Assembly: GCA_001464385.1 (NCBI GenBank)
Contig: LNFB01000248.1
Coordinates: 1 to 64,000 of the forward strand
Direction of reading: 5' to 3'
Length of the DNA: 64,000 bases
Source of the DNA: Deltaproteobacteria bacterium Ga0077550
GTDB taxonomy: Bacteria; Myxococcota_A; Polyangia; Nannocystales; Nannocystaceae
Position numbers and translations under genes: made by a program. Within the stretch, counting starts at the first letter, position 1, and the number at the start of each line of letters is the position of its first letter. A model generated the notes under the pieces. It had not been told where the DNA came from and searched no databases. It worked only from the letters and a program-made list of their open reading frames with translations. Positions 53,475 to 63,715 of this stretch are shown here, one piece after another.

Positions 53475-55883
53475 TCACCGGTGGTGGATCGCTCGCGCGG
53501 GGTCGATGCGGGTGGCGGCGCGGGCGGGGCACCACGCCGCGGCCAGCGCGGCGACGGTGACGACCAGCGCGACGCCGCCGAAGGTGATCGCATCGCCGAG
53601 CGGCACCGCGAAGAGGTGATCGGTGAGCGCGTGCTGCAGGATCAGGCCCCCGGCGACGCCGAGCCCGTTGCCGACGAGGACCAGCGCCACGGCCTCGCCG
53701 AGGAGCTGTCGGTGCACATGGTGGGCCTGCGCGCCCAAGGCCATGCGGATCCCGATCTCGCGCGTTCGCTGCCGCACTGCGTAGGTCATCACGGCGTGGA
53801 TGCCCGAGGTCGCGAGCGCCACGGCGAGGGCGCCGAACAGCAGCAGCAGCACGGCCGCCGAGCGCATGGGCCCGAGCGCCGCATCGCGATCCTCGGTCAG
53901 CCGCCGCGGGCGGGACACCGTCGCGTCGTCGCGGGCCTCCAGCGCCGCCATCACGGCCTCGATCGCGGCCTCGGGCGCCGACGAACGCACGACGAGCTGG
54001 AGGTCGGCCTGGTGGGGCCACTGCGCGAGCGGGATGTACACGAAGGGCTGCGGCGTCTCGGTCACGGAGCCGGTCTTGGTGGTCGTGACGACGCCGACGA
54101 TGCGCACCGGGTCGCGGACGCCGGCGAAGCGGATGTTCTGGCCGACGGGCGTTCCACCGTCCCAGTACACCGCCGCGAAGGTGTCGTTGACGATGGCGAC
54201 CATGGGGTGCTTGCTGTCGTCGTCGCCGTGGAAGTCGCGACCGGCGAGCTCGGCGATCCCCATCGCGGCGCGCCATCCTGGATCGACCGACGCGGTGCGC
54301 ACGAGCAATCCGGTGGGCGCGTCGGACCGCGTCGGCGCGTCGACGGCGATCGTCCGGCGGAACTCGTTGTGGCCGAACGGGAGCTGGCTCGCGACCGCGG
54401 CGGCCTCGATGCCGGGCATGTCCGCGAGCGCGTCGGTGATCTGGGCCGCCGCCGTCGGCGTCGCGTGGAGGTCGAAGGCCGCGAGCTCGTCCACCGCGAA
54501 GCCCGGATCGACCGCCGTCGCGTTCGTCACGCTGCGCAAGAGCAGGCCCGCAGCGAGCAGCGCGACGAACGACAGCGCGACCTGGGTGACGACCAGGGCC
54601 GACCGCACCCGCCGGTGCGAGGCGGCGCCGGCGGTGGCGTGGTGGCGAAGCGGCGAGGTGACGTCGATCCGGGCCGCGCGTAGCGCCGGGGCGGCGCCGA
54701 AGATGAGGCCTGTCGCCAGCGTCGCCGCGGCGGTGAAGCCCAACACTCGGCCGTCGATCGCGGGTTGCAGCGACGCCATCTGGAGCAGCGGCGGTCGTAG
54801 CAGCCACAGCCCGTCGCGCAGTGTCGGCGCGATGGCGATGGACAGCAGCCCTGCGCAGCCGGCCAGCAGCAGCGCCTCGAACAGGGCCTGACGCAGCAGG
54901 CGTCCCGGCGTGGCTCCGAGCACGCCGCGCAGCGCGAGCTCGCCGTGGCGGGTCGAAGCGCGCGCGAGCAGCAGATTCGCCGCGTTGGCGCACGCGACCA
55001 GCAGTACGAAGCCGACGATGGTCCCGCCGAGCGCGGCGGCGAGGACCACCGTCGCGCGCTGGTCGGGCCCGAGGATCGCGTGGGCGAACGGGACCGCGTG
55101 GAGCCGCCGCGTGCCGATCTCGTCGGGGTTCGCCGCGGCGATGCGCTCGGCGATCGCGGTGATGCGCGCGTCGAACACCTCGAACGGCAGCGACTCGGGC
55201 AGGCGGGCGAGGATCTCGAAGGCGAGGAACCGACGCATGCCGAACCACGGGACCTCGGGGAAGACGGCCCCGTGGCTGGCGTAGGGCACGAACACGGAGG
55301 CGTCGAAGAGGTTGGTGCCGGCGAAGCCCTCGGGTCCAACCCCGACGATCGTCAGCGGCACCCCCTCGACGACGATCCGCTGGCCGACCACGTCTGGATC
55401 CGCGGCCAGATGCGAGCGCCAGAACGCGTGGCTGACGACCACCTCGTCGACGTCGGCGCCGACGTCCGCGGTCGCGGTGAAGCCGGTGCCGAGGGCAGGG
55501 GGCACGCCGATCACGTCGAAGTAGTTGGCGGTGGCGAGGATCGCTGCGACCTGCGTGCGGCCCTCGGGCGTCGCCACGGCCACGGAGCGCACCGCGAAGA
55601 ACGTCAGCGGGACCTCGTCGCCCAGCGCGTCGCGGACGTCGAACGCGGTCGCGTCCGAGACCGGCATGTGGCCGGGGTTCTTGCGATCGACGGTGTAGAT
55701 CGCGACGAGGGCGTCGGGGTCGTGGACCGGGACGGCGCCGAAGACCACTGCGCGCAGGATCGAGAACAGCGCCGTGTTCACGCCGAGCGCCAGCGTCAGC
55801 GTCGCCACGATCGCGAGCGCGACGCCCGGCTGGCGCCGGAGCTGCCGCCACGCCTGGCGGAGGTCGTCGGCCAGGGTGGTCAT
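53475..55883 (-). CDS. MacB/ADOP-type ABC permease with two FtsX modules
   Basis: 802 aa. N-terminal helix MTTLADDLRQAWRQLRRQPGVALAIVATLTLALGVNTALFSIL is the typical ADOP start, followed by a MacB-PCD periplasmic domain, an FtsX domain (about 270-390, GFVLLVACANAANLLLARASTRHGELALRGVLGA), a second MacB-like domain, and a final FtsX domain (AAVLLLLFGALAVALATSGIHAVMTYAVRQRTREIGIRMALGAQ). The duplicated layout lets one polypeptide act as a dimer half-equivalent. Overlaps the ATPase stop as ATGA, so both are translated together. Likely exports or moves lipids, peptides or toxic compounds; substrate unknown. Confidence 0.93.
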   Translation of the reverse strand: MTTLADDLRQAWRQLRRQPGVALAIVATLTLALGVNTALFSILRAVVFGAVPVHDPDALVAIYTVDRKNPGHMPVSDATAFDVRDALGDEVPLTFFAVRSVAVATPEGRTQVAAILATANYFDVIGVPPALGTGFTATADVGADVDEVVVSHAFWRSHLAADPDVVGQRIVVEGVPLTIVGVGPEGFAGTNLFDASVFVPYASHGAVFPEVPWFGMRRFLAFEILARLPESLPFEVFDARITAIAERIAAANPDEIGTRRLHAVPFAHAILGPDQRATVVLAAALGGTIVGFVLLVACANAANLLLARASTRHGELALRGVLGATPGRLLRQALFEALLLAGCAGLLSIAIAPTLRDGLWLLRPPLLQMASLQPAIDGRVLGFTAAATLATGLIFGAAPALRAARIDVTSPLRHHATAGAASHRRVRSALVVTQVALSFVALLAAGLLLRSVTNATAVDPGFAVDELAAFDLHATPTAAAQITDALADMPGIEAAAVASQLPFGHNEFRRTIAVDAPTRSDAPTGLLVRTASVDPGWRAAMGIAELAGRDFHGDDDSKHPMVAIVNDTFAAVYWDGGTPVGQNIRFAGVRDPVRIVGVVTTTKTGSVTETPQPFVYIPLAQWPHQADLQLVVRSSAPEAAIEAVMAALEARDDATVSRPRRLTEDRDAALGPMRSAAVLLLLFGALAVALATSGIHAVMTYAVRQRTREIGIRMALGAQAHHVHRQLLGEAVALVLVGNGLGVAGGLILQHALTDHLFAVPLGDAITFGGVALVVTVAALAAAWCPARAATRIDPARAIHHR

Positions 55884-56584
55884 GCGGCTTCGGTCGCGTC
55901 CTCGGCGACGATGCGGCCGTCGAGCAACCGGATGATCCGGCCGGCCCAGCGCGTCAGCTGGCGCTCGTGGGTGACGATGCAGACCGTCGAGCCGCCGCGA
56001 TGGAGCTCGCGCAGCAGCTCCATCACCGCGGTGCTGTTGGCCGAGTCGAGGTTCCCGGTCGGCTCGTCCGCGAGCAGGACCCGCGGTGCGCCGACGATCG
56101 CCCGAGCCACGGCGACGCGCTGCTGTTGCCCGCCGGAGAGCTGCGTCGGCAGGTGGTCCGTGCGATTGCCGAGGTCCACGCGCTCGAGCACCTCGCGGAC
56201 GCGCGCGCGGCGGGTCCGCGGGTCGACGCCGCGATACACCAGGGGGAGTTCGACGTTCTCGAAGACCGTGAGGTCCGCGATGAGGTTGAAGCTCTGGAAC
56301 ACGAAGCCGACGTCGAGGTTCCGGACCCGTGCGCGGGCGGTCGCGGAGAGCCGCGCGACGTCCTCGCCGCCGAAGCGGTACGTCCCGGCGCTCGGCACGT
56401 CGAGCAGCCCGAGCAGCGACAGCAGCGTCGTCTTGCCCGATCCGGAGGGGCCGGCGATGGCGACGAACTCACCGGGATCGATCGAGAGGTAGACGTCGCG
56501 CAGCGCGTGGGTCTCGATCTCGTCGTTGACGTAGACCTTGCCGACGGCGTCGAGGGTGAGCAGCGGGGAGGGTTCTCTGGACAT
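55880..56584 (-). CDS. LolD/MacB-type ABC ATP-binding protein
   Basis: 234 aa from ATG 56584. Walker A GPSGSGKTT, Q-loop FQSFNLIADLTVFEN, signature LSGGQQQR, Walker B VLLADEPTG and switch His VTHE are all intact. The sequence is of the MacB/LolD/FtsE type that energises FtsX-like permeases through mechanotransmission rather than a transport channel. It is the first gene of the exporter operon, with a 62-nt leader from a sigma-54 promoter candidate. Confidence 0.95.
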   Translation of the reverse strand: MSREPSPLLTLDAVGKVYVNDEIETHALRDVYLSIDPGEFVAIAGPSGSGKTTLLSLLGLLDVPSAGTYRFGGEDVARLSATARARVRNLDVGFVFQSFNLIADLTVFENVELPLVYRGVDPRTRRARVREVLERVDLGNRTDHLPTQLSGGQQQRVAVARAIVGAPRVLLADEPTGNLDSANSTAVMELLRELHRGGSTVCIVTHERQLTRWAGRIIRLLDGRIVAEDATEAA

Positions 56585-56656
56585 GCGTACGGGCACCGAT
56601 CGCGCCTCGGGCGTCGGGCCGCACGGGCCCGCGGCGGCGACGCCATGCGGGAGTCG

Positions 56657-56672
56657 AGCAAGAGGCATGCCC
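56657..56672 (-). promoter_or_regulatory. Sigma-54 promoter of the ABC exporter
   Basis: Minus strand reads GGGCATGCCTCTTGCT: GG at the -24 position (56671-56670) and GC at -12 (56659-56658) with consensus spacing, and TTGCT as the -12 block. Predicted start near 56646, 62 nt before ATG 56584. The divergent gene encodes an NtrC-type activator of sigma-54, which supports the call. Confidence 0.68.
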
Positions 56673-56714
56673 GATGAATGTCGCGGGGAAATCAACCGAG
56701 GGTGAAACCAAACC

Positions 56715-56728
56715 ACCCCGATCGGGGT
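56715..56728. promoter_or_regulatory. Palindrome, candidate enhancer for the NtrC-type regulator
   Basis: ACCCCGATCGGGGT, a perfect 14-bp palindrome about 75 bp upstream of the predicted sigma-54 start and about 75 bp before the regulator ATG. Suitable position for an activator site, but only one copy is clear. Confidence 0.4.
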
Positions 56729-56803
56729 CCGCAAATGGGACGACCGAATCCCTGAATCGGACGGTGTTCGATCGGCCGAGTTCGGTCCCAAGGTGGGAAC
56801 AAG

Positions 56804-58209
<1,406 letters not shown>

Positions 58210-58213
<4 letters not shown>

Positions 58214-59553
58214 CGCGACCGGCGATGGCGCACGGCCGTCGCATGGTCTGGGTGAGCGCGACGTGGGCGATCGTCCCGGCGGCCGTCGCTGTGATGCTCG
58301 CCGCCGTCCCCGACGCGGCGGCGTGGCTGCGGTGGTCGCTCGCCGCGCTCGCGGTGCTGGGGGCGACAGCCGGCGTGGTCGCGACCGTCAGCGCCGCGCG
58401 TCGGCCCCTGCGCGCCCTCGCCAACCTCCTCGCAGGGCTGCGGCAGGGCGACTACACGCTGCGGTCGGCGCGGGCCCGCGCCGACGATGACTGGGGCGTG
58501 GTCATGCTCGAGGCCAACGCGCTGGCGGACACGCTCTCGGCCCAGCGCATCGGTGCGATCGAGGCCAACGCGCTGCTGCGCAAGGTGATGGCCGAGATCG
58601 ACGTCGCCGTGTTCGCGTTCGACGAGCGGGGCGTGCTGCGCCTGGTCAACCGCGCGGGGGAGCGCCTGCTCGGGCGGCCACGCGAGCAGCTCGAGGGCGC
58701 GGCTGCGGCAGATCTCGGCCTGGGCGATCACCTCGAGGGCGCCTCGCCCCGCACGGTCGAGCTCGCGTTCCCCGGGGCGAGCGGTCGCGGTGAGCTGCGG
58801 CGCGGCGGATTCCGTCAGGGCGGTCGACCGCACACGCTGCTCGTGATCTCGGACCTCAGCCGCGCGCTCCGCCAGCAGGAGCTCGAGGCGTGGCGTCGCC
58901 TGGTCCGGGTGATCAGCCACGAGATCAACAACTCGCTGACGCCGATCGCGTCGGTCGCGGGGAGCCTTCGCTCGCTCGGTGCGCGGCCGGCCCGGCCCGC
59001 CGACTACGAAGACGACGTGCGTCGCGGGCTCGAGCTGATCGAGGGCCGCGCCGATTCGCTGCGTCGGTTCATGGCCAGCTATGCGCGCCTCGCCCGATTG
59101 CCGGTGCCGCAGCGCCGCGAGGTCGACGTCGGCGGGCTCATCGCGCGGGTCGCCGCGCTCGCGCCGGGCGTCGCGGTGGACGGCGGACCGTCGTGCACCG
59201 TGGATGCCGACCCCGACCAGCTCGAGCAGCTGCTCATCAACCTCGTCGCCAACGCGCAGGACGCCGTCGCCGAGGCGACCGCCCGCGACGGGGTCGAGGC
59301 GAGCGGCGGTGTCTCGATTCGATGGGGCCTCGCCGGTGGGGAGGTCGTGATCCGCGTCCTCGACGATGGGCTGGGCCTTGCGAACCCCGCGAACCTGTTC
59401 GTGCCGTTCTTCAGCACCAAGCCCGGTGGGAGCGGGATCGGGCTGGCGTTGAGCCGCCAGATCGCCGAGTCCCACGGGGGCCGCGTCGTGCTGCGCAACC
59501 GCGAGGATCGGCCGGGCTGTGAGGCCATCGTGCAGCTGCCCGTTGCGGTGTAG
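58210..59553 (+). CDS. NtrY-like sensor histidine kinase
   Basis: 447 aa from GTG 58210, which overlaps the regulator stop as GTGA; an in-frame ATG follows at 58225. Two membrane helices near 13-52 (ATWAIVPAAVAVMLAAV, WSLAALAVLGATAGVVATVS) with a very short periplasmic loop, then HAMP-like and PAS-like regions (AEIDVAVFAFDERGVLRLVNRAGERLLGR). HisKA H-box VISHEINNSLTPI, N box NLVANAQDAV, G1 DDGLGL, G2 GSGIGLAL. With no sizeable periplasmic domain it likely senses the membrane or an internal signal. Partner of the adjacent response regulator. Confidence 0.93.
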
Positions 59554-59565
59554 ACTGCGCCGGGC

Positions 59566-59652
59566 ATGGTTTGCTCCCGGACAGCGCACACGGCCGTGTG
59601 CCGAGGTGTGTGCGGTGCCGGGACGCGTCCCACCGAATCCGTGGCGAGGTGA
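59566..59652 (+). CDS. Possible short upstream frame before the lipoprotein gene
   Basis: TAGACT at 59551-59556 ends 9 nt before an ATG at 59566, the spacing seen at real leaderless starts here. The frame runs 28 codons to TGA and contains three Cys. It could be a leader peptide or a chance ATG; the lipoprotein ATG at 59751 is in another frame. Confidence 0.2.
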   Translation: MVCSRTAHTAVCRGVCGAGTRPTESVAR

Positions 59653-59688
59653 ATCGAGTGCGGCGTTTCGAGCGTTTGGTTTCGGCGG

Positions 59689-59704
59689 CCGGGAACGTTC
59701 CCGG
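59689..59704. promoter_or_regulatory. Perfect 16-bp palindrome upstream of a lipoprotein gene
   Basis: CCGGGAACGTTCCCGG, 46 bp before ATG 59751. Symmetric protein-binding site is likely; the binding protein is unknown. Confidence 0.5.
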
Positions 59705-59750
59705 GGTGTTCGCGGTCCTCCGGACCGCGCGGTGGAAACGTCTGCGACCC

Positions 59751-60500
59751 ATGCTTGCTCCGCTGTTCACCCGTTCGTGGCTCGCGTTGGTGCTCGTGTC
59801 GGGTTGTTTCTCCGAGCCAGGCTCGCTCGGCGAGGGCGGTGGCACGACGTCCGTGCAGTCGTGCGAGGCGGGGGGCCTCGGCTGCGTGTGCTATGGCAAC
59901 GCGTCGTGTGACTTCGGGCTCGAGTGCGTGACGGCGCTCGATGTCTGTGTCCCGATGGATTGTGCGGCAGGCTCCCTGCAGTGCGTCTGCGACGACGGCG
60001 GTTGCGACGGGGTCCTGGCGTGCACCGACGGCGTGTGCGTCGAGTCGACGCCGGGGACCGCGTCGGCCACCGGCGATCCGACGGGGGATCCCACCGGCGA
60101 CACTCAGGTCGCAGACGAGTCGACCGGCCCGGGCACGTCGAGCGATCCCAGCGCGACTGCGTCCGAAGGCTCGTCGTCGAGCGGCTCGGCCGAGGGCACC
60201 ACCGAGGGGGAGACCGGCGAGATCCAGTGCGGCGAGCTGGCCTGCGACGAGTGTCCCGTCTGCGCCGTGGGGCCCGCGGCGGACTGCGCCGCGCTGTCTG
60301 CCGTTTGTGATGACGAGCCCGGCTGCCAGACCGCGGCGAGCTGCCTCATGAACTGCGGCGTCACCGGGTTCTGCTTCGACGACTGCTGCGCCAGCGCGAC
60401 GCCGATGGCCGCGAGCGCGGCGATGGCACTCAACACCTGCCGCGCCGACGAGTGCACGGTGGCGTGCGGCGAGTACTTCTCTGGGCTGTGCAGCGGGTAG
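59751..60500 (+). CDS. Cys-rich lipoprotein
   Basis: 249 aa from ATG 59751. Lipobox VSGC at about residue 18. Two Cys-rich modules (LGCVCYGNASCDFGLECVTALDVCVP; SLQCVCDDGGCDGVLACTDGVCV) with the spacing of small disulfide domains, a Ser/Thr/Gly/Asp/Glu linker (about 105-160), then a C-terminal Cys-rich domain (ACDECPVCAVGPAADCAALSAVCDD ... CFDDCCASA). Exported and disulfide-bonded, probably on the cell surface. No enzyme motif. Two ATG-rich upstream frames were not used. Confidence 0.75.
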   Translation: MLAPLFTRSWLALVLVSGCFSEPGSLGEGGGTTSVQSCEAGGLGCVCYGNASCDFGLECVTALDVCVPMDCAAGSLQCVCDDGGCDGVLACTDGVCVESTPGTASATGDPTGDPTGDTQVADESTGPGTSSDPSATASEGSSSSGSAEGTTEGETGEIQCGELACDECPVCAVGPAADCAALSAVCDDEPGCQTAASCLMNCGVTGFCFDDCCASATPMAASAAMALNTCRADECTVACGEYFSGLCSG

Positions 60501-60541
60501 CAGGGTGCGGACGAACGCGGAGCGTTCTGCCGGACACCCTG
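60501..60541. terminator. Hairpin between convergent genes
   Basis: CAGGGTG (60501-60507) pairs with CACCCTG (60535-60541). An inner stem (GAACGC with GCGTTC) continues it after a small bulge. It starts right after the lipoprotein TAG and could end transcripts from both sides. No T-tract. Confidence 0.55.
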
Positions 60542-60554
60542 CCCCGAACGGGCG

Positions 60555-61151
60555 TCACGGCGCGGGCGTGAAGGTGAAGTCACCGAAATCGAGCGCGCCG
60601 CCGGGCACCGCGACCCCCGTCGCACCGACGAAGTTGACGTCGATGCTGTCGGTGGTGGTGCCGTTGACGATCTGGAACACGTTGACCGCGTCGACCACCT
60701 CGAGGGTGCCGTTGGTCAGCAGGCGCTCGCACTTGCCGGCGCCGCGGAAGCTCGCCGACTCGGCCGTGATCGTCACCTCGGTGAACTTGTTGTAGCGGCA
60801 AGCGACCGCCAGGGTGTTGCCCTGGGGCGCGAGGGGGTGGACGACGAGCACGAACTTGCCGTGGGCCTTGTTGCCGCGCAGCCGGAGACTGCCACCAAAG
60901 CTGAAGTGCAGCCGCTGCCCCGCGCCTTCGATGCGCGCCTCGGGGCCATTGCCACCGCCACCGCCACCGCCACCGCCACCGCCACCACCACCACCACCAC
61001 CACCGCCGCCGGGGTGATTGCCGTGCCCGCCGTGGTGGCCACCGCCGTGGTGTCCACCGCCGTGGCCGCCGTGGTTTCCGGCCGATGCGCGGGCCGAGGC
61101 GAGGGGCGAGAACAGCGAGGCGGCGGCGAGGACGATCGTGATCGTGCGCAT
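60555..61151 (-). CDS. Secreted Gly/His-rich protein
   Basis: 198 aa. Signal peptide MRTITIVLAAASLFSPLASARASA. A His/Gly stretch (GNHGGHGGGHHGGGHHGGHGNHPG) is followed by 20 consecutive Gly (residues 48-67), then a beta-rich domain (RLHFSFGGSLRLRGNKAHGKFVLVVHPLAP ... LEVVDAVNVFQIVNGTTTDSIDVNFVGATG). The His run may bind metal; the C-terminal domain is unfamiliar. Confidence 0.65.
   Translation of the reverse strand: MRTITIVLAAASLFSPLASARASAGNHGGHGGGHHGGGHHGGHGNHPGGGGGGGGGGGGGGGGGGGGNGPEARIEGAGQRLHFSFGGSLRLRGNKAHGKFVLVVHPLAPQGNTLAVACRYNKFTEVTITAESASFRGAGKCERLLTNGTLEVVDAVNVFQIVNGTTTDSIDVNFVGATGVAVPGGALDFGDFTFTPAP
60951..61010. repeat. Glycine-codon repeat (20 codons)
   Basis: Alternating GCC/ACC triplets on the plus strand, then seven ACC and two GCC, giving 20 Gly codons in the minus-strand gene. 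The alternation suggests an ancestral 6-bp repeat. Confidence 0.92.
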
Positions 61152-61247
61152 GGGGGTAGCGTCTCACGACGGCCGAGGTCGCGATCGGATTCACGACGCA
61201 GCGGGCCGCAGGGGGACGTCGACGCACGAATCCCGAGCCACGGCTGC

Positions 61248-61275
61248 GCCGATGTGGGTGCGATGCGACATCGGC
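61248..61275. terminator. Inverted repeat between two minus-strand genes
   Basis: GCCGATGT (61248-61255) and ACATCGGC (61268-61275) with a 12-nt loop, downstream of the FG-GAP gene. Terminator or protein site; no T-tract. Confidence 0.35.
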
Positions 61276-61300
61276 CCACGTGGCCGCGGGCGGCCGAGGC

Positions 61301-62590
61301 TCAGGGATTCGAGAGCAGGACCCCGACGGAGTTCGACCACTGGTTGCTGGTCATCAGGTCGGGCACGCCGTCCTCGTTGAGGTCACCGGCGCGCACCGAC
61401 GAGGGCAAGAGCCCGACAGGGTAGTTGGCCGACGGGGTGAGGCCGCCCTCACCGTCGCCGATCATCACGAGCACCGCGTTGTCGGACTCGTCGGCGGTGG
61501 CGACGTCGACGCGTCCGTCACTGTCGAAGTCGCCGGTCGCGATCGCCCGCGGCCCGGTGCCCACCGCGACGTTGGCGAGGGGCACGAAGCTCCCGGCGCC
61601 GTCGGAGAGATACACGGTGGCGGTGGCCGCCCAGCTGTTGGTGGCGACGAGATCGAGCCAGCCGTCGGCGTCGAGGTCGACGGCCGCGAGTCCGAGCGTC
61701 CCGTCGCCGGCGGCGAGGGTGCCCGCGGTGACGAACGAGCCGTCAGCGTGCCCCTGCCAGATGAAGACCTGGTTGGCCTCCGTCGCCGCCACTGCCATGT
61801 CGAGCACGCCGTCGCCCGAGAGGTCCTCGAGGATGACCTCGCGCGGGGAGCCGGGCGCGTCGTACACCGCGATGGTCACGAAGTTGCCGCCGCCTTGGTT
61901 CTGCAGGACGTGGATGTCGGTGGTGAGGTCGTTGGTGACGGCGAGGTCGAGGTCGCCGTCGCCGTCGATGTCGCCAGCGGCCGACATGATCGGCGACTCG
62001 CCGACGGTGAACGGCGAGGCGGGGGCGAACGCTGCGGGCTGCGTCGCGAGCAGCACGTTCAGCGTGTTGGCCTCATGGTTGGTGACCGCGAGATCGGTCC
62101 AGCCATCGCCGTCGAAATCGCCGACCGTGATGCCGACCGGCACGTTGCCGCCCGCGGCCCACGGCTCGGGCGCACCGAGGTTGCCGCTGCCGTCGCCGCG
62201 CAGGACCGACGCCACGTTCGCGGGCATCTCGAGGTGCTCGAAGTCCGAGTTGGGGACGACGACGTCGAGGTGCCCGTCGAGATCGAAGTCGGCCACCGCG
62301 AGCGCGCAGGGATCGATGCGGGACGGGAACTCGACCTGTGGCAGGTAGCACAGCTCGCCGGGATCGATGCGCCCGTTGCCGCAGCTCTCGGCCATGCTCG
62401 GGAGATCGGGTGGACCGACGAAGACGCTGCCGGGGGCGTCAGGGTCCTCGCCGTCGGGGACGATCGCGTCCTCGGTGCCACCGCCCGAGGCATCGAGCCC
62501 GCCCTCGCCGACGGTCGCGCCGTCACCGAAGGGCGTCCGCCCACACGAGAGCGCCAGCAGTGCCACGCAACCGTGAACGATCGTCCGCAT
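61301..62590 (-). CDS. FG-GAP/VCBS-repeat lipoprotein
   Basis: 429 aa from ATG 62590. Lipobox LALSC near residue 16, linker, then CGNGRIDPGELCY, a myxobacterial Cys-rich repeat. From about 95 to the end run six to seven FG-GAP/VCBS units with Asp-rich Ca-binding loops (ADFDLDGHLDVVV, GDFDGDGWTDLAV, GDIDGDGDLDLAV, EDLSGDGVLDMAV, VDLDADGWLDLVA, GDFDSDGRVDVAT, GDLNEDGVPDLMT), an integrin-like beta-propeller. Surface adhesion or binding is a likely role. The ATG is preceded by GGGGGG at about 9 nt. Confidence 0.92.
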   Translation of the reverse strand: MRTIVHGCVALLALSCGRTPFGDGATVGEGGLDASGGGTEDAIVPDGEDPDAPGSVFVGPPDLPSMAESCGNGRIDPGELCYLPQVEFPSRIDPCALAVADFDLDGHLDVVVPNSDFEHLEMPANVASVLRGDGSGNLGAPEPWAAGGNVPVGITVGDFDGDGWTDLAVTNHEANTLNVLLATQPAAFAPASPFTVGESPIMSAAGDIDGDGDLDLAVTNDLTTDIHVLQNQGGGNFVTIAVYDAPGSPREVILEDLSGDGVLDMAVAATEANQVFIWQGHADGSFVTAGTLAAGDGTLGLAAVDLDADGWLDLVATNSWAATATVYLSDGAGSFVPLANVAVGTGPRAIATGDFDSDGRVDVATADESDNAVLVMIGDGEGGLTPSANYPVGLLPSSVRAGDLNEDGVPDLMTSNQWSNSVGVLLSNP

Positions 62591-62675
62591 CCAACGCCCC
62601 CCGACCACCAGGCCGTGCCGGCTAGGGTAGCAGGACCGCCTCCCGCCGCCACCGGGGCCCGACGGACGCGAGCGA

Positions 62676-63611
62676 TCAGCGACAGACGACCGCGTTCCCG
62701 TCACCGCCGGTCGCCCCCTCGGTCGGCAAGATGACCGGGAGGCAGAACGTCTCGGCCGTGGGGTGGGCGTACTCGTAGCAGCAGCGGAGCTCGTCGCCGT
62801 CGGCCGGGCACACCGAGCCCTTGGGCAGGCAGCAGGCCGCGCCGGCGCGCTCGATGTAGTCGAGGCAGTTCGGTTCGCAGGCGACGTTGGCCTGGGCGCC
62901 GAGCTGCTCGCACACCGGGAAGTCCTCGGCGAGGAGATCCTTGTCGAACATGTCGCCGTCGCAGACCTCCGCGAGGCTGACGGCCTGATCCATGATCGAC
63001 ACCCGCAGCGGCGGATCCACGTTGCCGTTGCCGCAGTAGCCGCAGCTGGTGCGGTCGTAGGTGCAGTTCGGCAGGCACGACACGGCGGACCCCGACGAGT
63101 AGGGGAGGTTCATGTACGGCGAACGCAGCGGGTCGAGTTCGAGCGTCCCGGCACACGGCCGCGGGATCACGATGCCACCGTCCATGCCGATGTCGTCGCA
63201 CTCCTCGCCCTCGTCGACGATGCCGTTGCCGCAGTTGTCGCAGCTCGAGAAGTCGATCTTGCACTGGTTGCAGGTCGGCGTGCCCTCGCCCCAGCACGGG
63301 ACGCCGACGCTGCTGCCGTCGCACTCCTCGCCCGCGTCGAAGTCGATGATGCCGTCCCCGCAGTTCACGCACTGCTCTTTGGTGTTGATGATCTTGCAGG
63401 TGTCTTCGTCGCACGCGCCATCCCCGAAGGGGCGGTTGGTCCCGACGCACGCGTCGATGTAGCTCTGCCGATCACCGGGATCGCACTCTTCGCCCGCGAG
63501 CGTGTCGACGTAGCCGTCGCCACACGCCAGCGTGTGCTCGAGGTCGACGAGGCAAGCGTTGCCGACGGCGCAGCCGGCGGCAATGGCGAGTGCTGGGCCC
63601 CACGGCCGCAT
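62676..63611 (-). CDS. Lipoprotein with myxobacterial Cys-rich repeats
   Basis: 311 aa from ATG 63611. Signal peptide with possible lipobox GNAC (Cys about 20). Repeated units CGDGYVDTLAGEECDPG, CGDGIIDFDAGEECDG, CGNGIVDEGEECDD and CGNGNVDPPLRVS belong to the DUF4215/Myxo_disulph repeat type, with disulfides and acidic Asp for metal. The C-terminal part has a second Cys pattern (CLPKGSVCPADGDELRCCYEY). Cell-surface protein, function unknown. TAGACT ends 9 nt before the start. Lies 85 bp before the FG-GAP gene in the same direction; may form a unit with it. Confidence 0.88.
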   Translation of the reverse strand: MRPWGPALAIAAGCAVGNACLVDLEHTLACGDGYVDTLAGEECDPGDRQSYIDACVGTNRPFGDGACDEDTCKIINTKEQCVNCGDGIIDFDAGEECDGSSVGVPCWGEGTPTCNQCKIDFSSCDNCGNGIVDEGEECDDIGMDGGIVIPRPCAGTLELDPLRSPYMNLPYSSGSAVSCLPNCTYDRTSCGYCGNGNVDPPLRVSIMDQAVSLAEVCDGDMFDKDLLAEDFPVCEQLGAQANVACEPNCLDYIERAGAACCLPKGSVCPADGDELRCCYEYAHPTAETFCLPVILPTEGATGGDGNAVVCR

Positions 63612-63620
63612 GAGACCGGG

Positions 63621-63626
63621 AGTCTA
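63621..63626 (-). promoter_or_regulatory. -10-like element, leaderless pattern
   Basis: Minus strand TAGACT ends 9 nt before ATG 63611. Confidence 0.45.
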
Positions 63627-63699
63627 CACGGCCTTGGGCTCGGGTGCCCACGGCCGCCCCCGCCGTGCGTCGGGCGGCGCGGCGGGTCGGCGCGGTTGG

Positions 63700-63705
63700 T
63701 ATGCT
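63700..63705 (+). promoter_or_regulatory. Extended -10-like element of hemE
   Basis: TGG-TATGCT ends 10 nt before ATG 63716. An in-frame ATG at 63701 lies within the hexamer and would not be on a transcript started from it. Confidence 0.45.
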
Positions 63706-63715
63706 GCGCGCGGCC

